DNA of 64,000 nucleotides from Gavia stellata (Eukaryota; Chordata; Aves; Gaviiformes; Gaviidae). Location: positions 744,001 to 808,000 of the forward strand of contig NW_026776913.1 in the NCBI RefSeq assembly GCF_030936135.1, written 5' to 3'. A program made the translations under genes and the position numbers. The notes under the pieces were generated by a model. That model made no database searches. It saw nothing but the letters and a program-made list of their open reading frames with translations, and was not told the origin of the DNA. Below, in pieces: positions 59,956-64,000 of this stretch. How positions within the stretch are numbered: position 1 is the stretch's first letter; each line of letters opens with the position of its first letter.

Positions 59956-60774
59956 TCTTTTCCTTGGAGACAGAAAAGGCAGAGGAAGGAGAAAAGACAG
60001 AGAGGCAGAGTACAGATGAAATGTGCCAGTATAAAGACAGAAGTTCTTCTGAGCAATGCTTCTCCAATTGAAGAAATGATAAGAAAATTTATTTTGCTAA
60101 GGGGCTGCATAAAACCACTCACAGAGAGCGATGGAGTGTAATCAGCTTGCCCGTACCTGCCCTTGCTGCTATTAATAAAAAACTATGAAGAAAATAATGA
60201 AACTTCATGAAAAGCCAGCCATGCTGGAAAGGAAGATTTTTCCAGGTATTACATCGAGTTCTTTTCTGCAGAGGTTTCCAGTTTTCTCCTGAAAATCTAC
60301 TGGATTCAGTTACCCACACAGAGGTGGTCGCTGTCCTTTGGAGCTGAAGCACCCACGTGGGAAATGAATCCCATGACATCTGGGAGCCCTTCTGGAGCCT
60401 GAGCTGGTAGGCAGGCAGGGTATCTCGGGGTGGTGGAAGACATCGCCTGCCTTCAGCGCTGCTGGGCAGGCTGTGACGAGGCCTCTCCAGCACAGCAGCA
60501 CGTTGTGTCCCCTTGGGTGCTGGCTGTGAGGTCAGGTCTGAGCAGCCAGCGGTGGGAATACAGATACTCTGAGGTCTCGAAAGCCATTGCAATGCTGCCC
60601 CCAACAAGATGACAGATTTGGGGAGGTCAGGGGGAGCTGGGACAAGATTTGGAGGAGGGCAGAGAGGTTTGGCCAACAAAGATGAAAGGTTTTGAAGAGG
60701 AAAGATGCGTTTGGGTAATCCTGATGCCACTGTGATACTGACTCAGAAAACATTCACGTGAGGCCTTTACCCTC
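59956..60774. other. Unassigned sequence
   Basis: The 203-codon minus-strand frame at 60,119-60,730 has no recognisable domain and is treated as chance. Confidence 0.4.
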
Positions 60775-61020
60775 TTTCTAAGCAGTAACCTGAAGCCCTA
60801 ACCCTACCCTGATATGGCACCCTTCACCCTGACAGGAATCCACTGCTCTAATCCCTAACCTCAAACCTTACCTCTAAACCAAAGCCCCAAACCAGAAACT
60901 CTTCCTCCTACCCTGTTACTCACTCCAATTCCCAGCCTTTATCCCTGCCATTAAATGCTAGCCTTGACCCTCACCCTCCCCACAGCCCTACACAAACCCT
61001 AATCCACAAAGCGAGCCCCT
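60775..61020. repeat. Degenerate CCCTAA-like tract
   Basis: C/A-rich sequence with repeated ccctaaccctaccctg-like words, ctaatccctaacctcaaacc and caaaccctaatcc spread over about 240 bp. It resembles decayed interstitial telomere-type repeat, but exact (CCCTAA)n is limited to one or two units at a time. Confidence 0.5.
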
Positions 61021-61079
61021 CCCCGGCACTAACTGGACACCCTCAGCAGAACACCAAACCCTCCCCAAAGCCCAACAGG

Positions 61080-62640
61080 GCCAAGGTCTTTGTCCTCTGG
61101 GCTATGGCAGGTGCCTCTGCTACTGACGCCTACCAGGAGAAACCCGGAGGCTCTGGACTTTGGTTCTTCCTCGCCCCTTCTGGGGAGGTTGGGAAGTGTT
61201 GCGCTGTTTTTCTGCACTTGGCTTTGCTCATCCTCACATCCCCCTGCCCCCAGGAAGAGCCCTGAGCCACACGTGAGGGACCAGCTCTGCCTGCCCAGGG
61301 CCTGGGGCTCAGGGTTTGGCCTTTCTGCTTCATCTAACAATCCAAGGGCTTTCTCAGCATTACAGCCACCTGCACAGTGCCTTTGCCTCCCTGCAATCAC
61401 AGCCTCCAGTTATCGGCTCTAACGAGTCCCTGGGGAGGCTCTGTCAGTAATGGCCCTCAGTGGGGCCCATTAATACTTCAAGGTTCTTTAGCTTTTGCTT
61501 CTGCCTTTGACTTCTTGAGAGGTTTGATCACTCTCATCATCAGAGTTTCATGGACTACAGACCCAAATACACCGTGGGGCTCATTAAAGTACAGAAAGCC
61601 CTAACGAGCTATTTCCCTGCGTGTCACTTTCTTCAAGTCTTCAAGACTTGTGCAGCTAATTGGAATCATTTCATTGTCTAGTTAAAGAGGAAGATTTCAA
61701 GGTGACCCTAATAAAAAATATATATTTTTAAATGTTACATTTTATTCCTTTCAGTTTAAAGAAGAGGTGACAGCAGCATTCTCCAGTTGATATTGACCCA
61801 GAGTGTTGGGGAGGAAAAGCAGTCCCTTGAGGCCTGACACTGCACGGACACCCTTGCTCCTCACCTCCCCAGCCCCACCATTTCTGTCCTTGGCCACCTG
61901 GGACTTGCCTCACTTTGCCTTCCGTCAGACTTCTCGGGACTCTGGGAGCTGAATGTTACAGCGCCATTGCACCACCTCCCACCTGCTTTCCTTAGAGAAC
62001 TGCCTGCACACCGGCACAGAGGGAATGTTCCTCTTTGCAAGCAAAGAGAAGGAAAGCAAGGAAAAGTTTCATAAACATTAAAACGCACTCCTCAGCCACA
62101 CGTAAAGTACAAGCTAGGTCTCATGAGGCTGACTTTCTACAAGGGATAATCTCATGAGAAATGCTTTAGATAGGGAGATACAAAAAAGTAAATATCAACG
62201 TAATTAAAGAGTTGGCTCTTAAAGAGAGACAATTAGACTACTGAAGGACAGGCCGGCTTTTAGTCCCTGAAGCTCAAAGCAGCAGCGTAGGTGAGAGGTA
62301 CCAGAACGAACAAAGAGAAAGGGAAGGAGAAAACTGGAGAATAACGGAAAGGGCCTTTGCCCAGGCAGTCTGCATCTGAAACGACGACTTTAGAAATGGT
62401 CTTTGTATCAGGGCAGGGGAAAGTCAATGAAAGATCAGAGAAATGAAATACAGCGTAGGACAGGCAGAAGAGTGGTACTGTTGTTACAGGGGAAGGTCAG
62501 CATTTCCTTGGAATATGCCTTTTGAAAGGTCATGGGATTGGTAGAGGTCTCTTGTGAGTGAGGACAAAGCAATGGTGCACCCCTCTTGGAAGGAGGCCAA
62601 AAGTGCAGCCCAGGGAACCCCAGGCTGTACAAGCTCCCTT
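61080..62640 (+). mobile_element. CR1-like LINE with long 3' region, copy d
   Basis: It matches the reverse complement of 40,130-38,690 through most of its length, including the ctggggaggctctgtcagtaatggccc stretch. The segment around 61.86-62.09 kb corresponds to 39.13-39.36 kb. It ends where the inverted CR1 tail begins. Confidence 0.6.
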
Positions 62641-63195
62641 CACAGAATCACAGAATCACAGAATCATTAAGGTTGGAAAAGACCTGTAAGATCATCAAGT
62701 CCAACCATCAACCAACAAACACCACCATGCTCATTAAACCATGTCTCACAATGCCTCGTCCACACGTTCCTTGAAAACATCCAAGGATGGTGACTCCAGC
62801 ACTTCCCTGGGCAGTTTATTCCATTGTCTTACCACTCTCTCAGTAAAGAAATTTTTTCTAATATGGAGTCTAAACCTCCCCTGGTGCAACTTGAGGCCAT
62901 TTCCTCTTGTCCTGTCACTAGTCACTTGGGAGAAGAGGCCAACACCCACCTCTCTGCAACCTCCTTTCAGGTAATTGTAGAGAGCGATGAGGTCTCCCCT
63001 CAGCCTCCTCTTCTGCAGACTGAACAACCCCAGTTCCCTCAGCCGCTCCTCATCAGACTTATGCTCCAGACACCTCAGGAGCTTTCTCGCCCTTCTCTGG
63101 ACACACTCCAGCACCTCAATGTCCCTCTTGTATTGAGGGGCCCAAAACTGAGCACAGTATTCAAGGTACGGCCTCACCAGCGCCGAGTACAGGTG
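62641..63195 (-). mobile_element. CR1 LINE, well-preserved 3' end
   Basis: The minus strand encodes 143 open codons of the CR1 C-terminal domain ([18 protein letters not shown] to ERVDEAL, 63,177-62,746). It then has a full 3' end with tandem octamers (cacagaatcacagaatcaca on the plus strand). It is 5'-truncated but little diverged, probably among the youngest CR1 copies here. Confidence 0.92.
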
Positions 63196-63249
63196 TACTC
63201 ATTTGGTGAGGAGTGTGCCATCAGTTAGAGGCCTCTTGGGTGACATTTC

Positions 63250-63830
63250 TGGGACCTTGAAAGAGAAGAATTTGTCCAAAAGCAGTCAGCATGGACTCAC
63301 CAAGGGTGAATCATGCCTCACCGACTTGATTGCCTTCATGATGATGTAGCTGCATTTGTGCATGAGGGGAGAACAGTAGATGTTGTTTACCTCAGCTTAA
63401 GCAAGACTTGTGGCATGGTCTCCCTCAATATTCTTCTACCCAAGTTAGGTTCTTACAGTCTGGATGGGTTGACAAACAGATGGGTGAAACATCAGTTGGA
63501 TGATCAGGCTGAGAGAGCAGTGGTGACGGGGTCATACCCCACCTGGAGGCCACTGGGACATACTGGGGCAATGTGGGGCAGCACAGGGGACTCTGCTGAA
63601 CCTGGGCAGTTTAATACGTGTAGCTATGACTTGGAGGAGGTAACTCTCACCTTGTTTGTCGATGACCCTAAATTGGGAGGACCATTGCTGTGCCCTAGGG
63701 ATGCCATAGAGGGGAAACTGGAGAGGTGGGAGGACCGTCCTGTCAGAACCTTCATGGGATAGAAGGTGGCCAAATGGCAGGTCCTGGACCTGGGACAGAC
63801 TAACGCCCTGCAGTGGTAGCGGCTGATGTC
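63250..63830 (+). mobile_element. CR1 LINE, diverged reverse-transcriptase fragment
   Basis: The frame at 63,313-63,762 reads VDVVYLSLSKTCGMVS (for the [13 protein letters not shown] motif), LDGLTNRWVKHQLDDQAERAVV and LFVDDPKLGG (for FADDTKLGG). The catalytic YxDD-like block is altered and a deletion shortens the palm. It belongs to the same family as the copy at 4.59-6.7 kb but is a different, older copy. Confidence 0.8.
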
Positions 63831-64000
63831 TGCCTGGCTGGGGATCAGCTCTGCGTAAATGGCCCTGGTGGTGCTGGAGGACAGAAAGCAAATTAGAACA
63901 TCTGTACACTACCATGTAAATTTTTGGGCCTCATGTGGGGCAGGGGAGGAGGGAGTGAGCGGCTGTGTGGCTGCTGGGCTATTGGCCAGAAATAACCCAT

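Noticed and set aside
60119-60730. 203-codon minus-strand frame as a gene
   Set aside because: No recognised domain, no splice context and low-complexity Pro/Ser content.

Overview
The window is vertebrate nuclear DNA, almost certainly from a bird. CR1 retroposons dominate the repeats, some with the ATTCTGTG-type 3' tail. Two avian-type LTR fossils are present, and the intronless olfactory receptors belong to one expanded clade (OR14-like, often called gamma-c in birds). Most ORFs above 60 codons are chance frames in GC-rich DNA. The genes supported are one large multi-exon receptor, three intronless olfactory receptors, two receptor pseudogenes and two tRNA-like sequences.

Region 1 (1-9.1 kb) is repeats: an old CR1 end, an LTR-like block, a CR1-like element with a long 3' region, a 2.1 kb CR1 copy and a 54-bp minisatellite. 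Region 2 (9.136-21.684 kb, + strand) is one complete gene with 17 coding exons that splice in a single frame (all junctions phase 1) to about 1242 aa. It encodes a signal peptide, nine scavenger-receptor cysteine-rich (SRCR) domains, a linker between domains 8 and 9, a stalk, a transmembrane helix and a four-exon tail with one YEEV and two GYDDA tyrosine motifs. This is the layout of the CD163/WC1 family. Domains 1-2 were duplicated in tandem to give 3-4, and a decayed SRCR exon lies in the intron before domain 4. Region 3 (21.7-31 kb) holds a decayed tRNA-Ala(CGC)-like sequence, a better preserved tRNA-Phe(GAA), an inverted CR1 and a broken ERV fragment with one LTR.

Region 4 (31-60 kb) is an olfactory receptor cluster: OR-A (31.0 kb, +, aberrant 5' end), OR-B (43 kb, -) and OR-C (58.5 kb, +), plus pseudogenes from other OR groups at 52.3-53.3 and 55.4-55.9 kb. 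OR-B and OR-C carry matching upstream blocks in opposite orientation (45.2-45.9 and 57.2-57.9 kb), evidence of an inverted duplication. CR1 copies, including a composite with an inverted endonuclease segment and a nested insertion at 33.9-36.95 kb, and a palindromic 18-bp-unit satellite (37.4-37.95 kb) fill the gaps. Region 5 (60-64 kb) is a degenerate CCCTAA-like tract, another copy of the long-tailed repeat and two CR1 fragments.

The SRCR receptor is presumably an immune-cell surface protein and the ORs are chemosensory; nothing indicates that they work together. SRCR genes beside OR14-type receptors recall what is known of chicken microchromosome 16, which carries both near the MHC. The linkage here is inference, since no MHC gene lies in the window.
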